A DNA stretch of 8,580 bases from Spirochaetia bacterium (lineage in GTDB: Bacteria; Spirochaetota; Spirochaetia; Treponematales; Breznakiellaceae), in NCBI GenBank assembly GCA_025997595.1, contig BNUU01000049.1, positions 1 through 8,580 of the forward strand. Reading direction: 5' to 3'. The position numbers and the translations under genes were made by a program. A model generated the notes under the pieces. That model ran no database searches. It was given only the letters and a program-made list of their open reading frames with translations, and was not told the DNA's origin. Below are positions 6,911-8,580 of this stretch, piece by piece; position 1 is the first letter of the stretch, and the number at the start of each line of letters is the position of its first letter.

Positions 6911-8335
6911 ATGAGTAGTCTGGATATGCTTACAACCATGAATCACTGGTGGGATACGGGAAAGGTCAATGCCGCATTCATGGAAAATGTGGTCCGGGAT
7001 GAGCTTAAGCGGATCTTTGCCGCCATGGAGGCCCGGCGGGTTCTGTCCATCGTCGGCCCCCGGCGGACGGGAAAATCCACCCTTCTCTATCAGGTTATCG
7101 ATCAGCTCCTCAAGGCCGGGACCGATCCCGCCCACATCGTGCTGTTCAACGGCGATTCCCCCCTGTTCGCAGGGGGCGCAGAAACCATAAGCAGTATTGT
7201 GGATACCTACATTGACGGGAAGCTCCACAAGCCCATCATCGAAATGAACACCCGTATCTATATCTTTATTGATGAAATCCATTTTTTGAAGGGCTGGCAG
7301 ACCTATGTTAAATCCATTTACGATTTGAACCCCAATGTAAAATTTATCATCAGCGGGTCTTCGTCAATTCAGATGTTCCTGGGGGCACGGGAATCCCTCT
7401 TGGGACGGATCACCGACATCAATGTGCTGCCCTTCTGCTTTGATCAGTTTCTGCGTTTTTATGGCCTGTTCAAAAAAACCTTTCATTATGATCGTTATGC
7501 CGAAGTGATGCCCGTCGGTTCCCTCTTTGATGATCCCGCCGCCTATTACCATCACCTGGAAACAAAAAAAGCAGAGCTGTCCTTTTTGGAACTGGCCTTG
7601 AACGAGGGGGTAAGATCATTTTTGCTGAACGGGGGATACCCGGAATTTTTCAAGACCGACAATATCCTGTACTGGCAGAAAATTCTTACCGAAGACATTA
7701 TCGACAAGGGCCTATACCGGGACATCGTGACTTTCTACCGGGTCACCAATCCGCTGATCCTGGAAAGACTCTTATACCTTGTCGCCGCGAATTCCGGCGG
7801 TGAATTTGCCTATGCGGGATTGGGCGGGACCATCGGTATTGATACTACCACTGCGTCTACCTATATCAATTATCTGTCCCAGGCCCATTTAGTCACGGTG
7901 CTGGAAAACTATTCTCCAAATGCGGTCAAGGTGGTCAGGAAAAACAAAAAGATCTATGTTTCCGACAACGGCATACGGAACGCCATTATCCGCAATGATA
8001 CCCCCGATTCACGGGACGAAGGTTTTCTTGCGGAGAGCGCCTGCGTTCAGATGGCCCGCGCCTATTGCGAGGATAAACTCTTCGGTCTTTACTTTTGGCG
8101 GGATAAACAAACCGAGGTAGATATCATTATCGACAAGAAAACCCACCTGCTCCCGGTTGAGGTAAAGTACCGCAATAAGATTGAAGATAAAGACCTGGAC
8201 GGGCTTTATGATTTTATGAAAAAATACGATGCCAAAACCGGTATCGTTATTACAAAGAATGTTTTGAAAAAAGAGGGGGGGATATATTTTGTTCCATTAC
8301 GGCTGGCGAAGGCGGGGGCGTTTCCAAATATTTGA
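6911..8335 (+). CDS. AAA_14-type ATPase with C-terminal DUF4143 (PD-(D/E)XK-like) domain
   Basis: A 474-residue soluble protein of the widespread, poorly characterised AAA ATPase/DUF4143 family. It has Walker A GPRRTGKST (49-57; Lys55), Walker B YIFIDE (117-122; Asp121/Glu122), sensor-1-like ISGSSS (147-152), and a GRITDINVLPFCFDQFL block (165-181) where this family keeps a conserved Arg (Arg166). A winged-helix-like middle follows (about 275-345). The C-terminal domain contains EGFLAES (369-375), GLYFWRDKQTEVDIII (392-407) and LPVEVKYR (414-421). Glu375, Asp404, Glu417 and Lys419 thus fit the PD-(D/E)XK nuclease-like pattern. The biological role of the family is unsettled, and nuclease activity is unproven. 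The ATG at 6911 follows its own promoter with no Shine-Dalgarno site. Base composition looks somewhat less GC-rich than pheT or the MATE gene. Such genes are often multicopy and patchily distributed, which suggests mobility. The gene stands alone, convergent to its right-hand neighbour. Confidence 0.9.
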   Translation: MSSLDMLTTMNHWWDTGKVNAAFMENVVRDELKRIFAAMEARRVLSIVGPRRTGKSTLLYQVIDQLLKAGTDPAHIVLFNGDSPLFAGGAETISSIVDTYIDGKLHKPIIEMNTRIYIFIDEIHFLKGWQTYVKSIYDLNPNVKFIISGSSSIQMFLGARESLLGRITDINVLPFCFDQFLRFYGLFKKTFHYDRYAEVMPVGSLFDDPAAYYHHLETKKAELSFLELALNEGVRSFLLNGGYPEFFKTDNILYWQKILTEDIIDKGLYRDIVTFYRVTNPLILERLLYLVAANSGGEFAYAGLGGTIGIDTTTASTYINYLSQAHLVTVLENYSPNAVKVVRKNKKIYVSDNGIRNAIIRNDTPDSRDEGFLAESACVQMARAYCEDKLFGLYFWRDKQTEVDIIIDKKTHLLPVEVKYRNKIEDKDLDGLYDFMKKYDAKTGIVITKNVLKKEGGIYFVPLRLAKAGAFPNI

Positions 8336-8336
8336 C

Positions 8337-8366
8337 TTGTTCGAAAAACGGTTAGTAGCCGAACAA
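8337..8366. terminator. Bidirectional hairpin between convergent genes
   Basis: TTGTTCG (8337-8343) is the exact inverted repeat of CGAACAA (8360-8366). Inside it, CGGTT (8349-8353) pairs with AGCCG (8357-8361) over a 3-base loop, with one G-U wobble. Read on the minus strand, the inner hairpin is followed by TTTTT, as in a small intrinsic terminator for the minus-strand gene. On the plus strand the outer repeat is followed by an AT-rich run without a strong T tract. It sits 1 base after the ATPase stop and 6 bases from the minus-strand stop. Confidence 0.5.
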
Positions 8367-8372
8367 CGTTAT

Positions 8373-8579
8373 TTAAAAACCCAGCGCCCTTTCCCGGTAA
8401 GCCGTACCGATCCGCTCCAGTGTTTCCGTTACAGTCTCTTTCGGTAAAGTCTGTTTATGCAGATCAATCGTAAACTGATTCATGGAAAAATGGCGGAACA
8501 GTAATACTGTTTTTTTCAGCTTTTTTTCATTGGCATATAAATCCTGCACAGCATTGGTGTAGGCTTCAAAGATGCCGCC
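8373..8579 (-). CDS. Unrecognised protein, C-terminal 68 residues (5' end beyond window)
   Basis: Reading the minus strand from 8579, the frame is open for 68 codons and ends with TAA at 8375-8373. The peptide begins GGIFEAYTNAVQDLYANEKK and ends RIGTAYRERALGF. It has normal composition with alternating hydrophobic and charged residues, predicted largely helical, with no membrane segment and no motif I can name. Its coding nature is supported by the unbroken frame, ordinary amino-acid use, and a hairpin followed by T residues just after the stop. The gene continues to the right of the window, so its start and function cannot be assigned. Confidence 0.65.
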   Translation of the reverse strand, partial: GGIFEAYTNAVQDLYANEKKLKKTVLLFRHFSMNQFTIDLHKQTLPKETVTETLERIGTAYRERALGF

Positions 8580-8580
8580 C

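Noticed and set aside
8268..8281. A-rich run followed by seven G residues near the end of the ATPase gene, as a possible phase-variable tract
   Set aside because: A slip here would change only the last 18 or so residues, beyond the nuclease-like motifs, so a switching role is unlikely.
1..8580. CRISPR array, tRNA, rRNA, transposase or attachment sites
   Set aside because: No spaced repeat array, cloverleaf, rRNA-like stretch, transposase/integrase motif or flanking terminal repeats were seen on either strand.

Overview
This is an ordinary-looking chromosomal stretch from a fairly GC-rich bacterium. A spirochaete, probably of the Treponema group, is the best guess. The main reason is that the phenylalanyl-tRNA synthetase beta subunit is the short archaeal/eukaryote-like form, which among bacteria is known mainly from spirochaetes. 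The pyrK-pyrD (class 1B) pair and the AAA ATPase/DUF4143 protein fit this but are not diagnostic. The taxon is an inference; no database search was possible.

Layout. Positions 2-364 hold the 3' end of pyrK. It overlaps pyrD (357-1292, TTG start) by 8 bases. The pyrD stop codon directly abuts the GTG start of a 744-residue membrane hybrid histidine kinase (1293-3527). These three genes read as one translationally coupled unit closed by a hairpin at 3528-3550. A second unit follows: pheT (best start ATG 3588, to 5366) and, 23 bases later, a MATE-family transporter (5390-6787, TTG start). An AT-rich gap (6788-6910) carries a near-consensus promoter, whose predicted transcription start falls on or next to the ATG of an ATPase with an AAA_14 domain and a DUF4143/PD-(D/E)XK-like C-terminus (6911-8335). 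Convergent to it, on the minus strand, is the 3' end of an unrecognised gene (8373-8579). A hairpin between the two convergent genes may terminate transcription in both directions.

How the genes work together. PyrK and PyrD form the NAD-dependent dihydroorotate dehydrogenase of pyrimidine synthesis. The kinase coupled to them has a periplasmic dCache domain with a residue pattern resembling amino-acid-binding dCache sensors. No HPt or DNA-binding response-regulator partner is visible here. PheT needs a PheS partner encoded elsewhere. The MATE transporter and the ATPase have no evident functional link to their neighbours.

I found no convincing new multi-gene system. The points most worth a second look are the kinase locked into the pyr unit, the leaderless-type promoters, the archaeal-type PheT with a 12-bp tandem duplication, and overlapping direct and inverted repeats at the start of pyrD.
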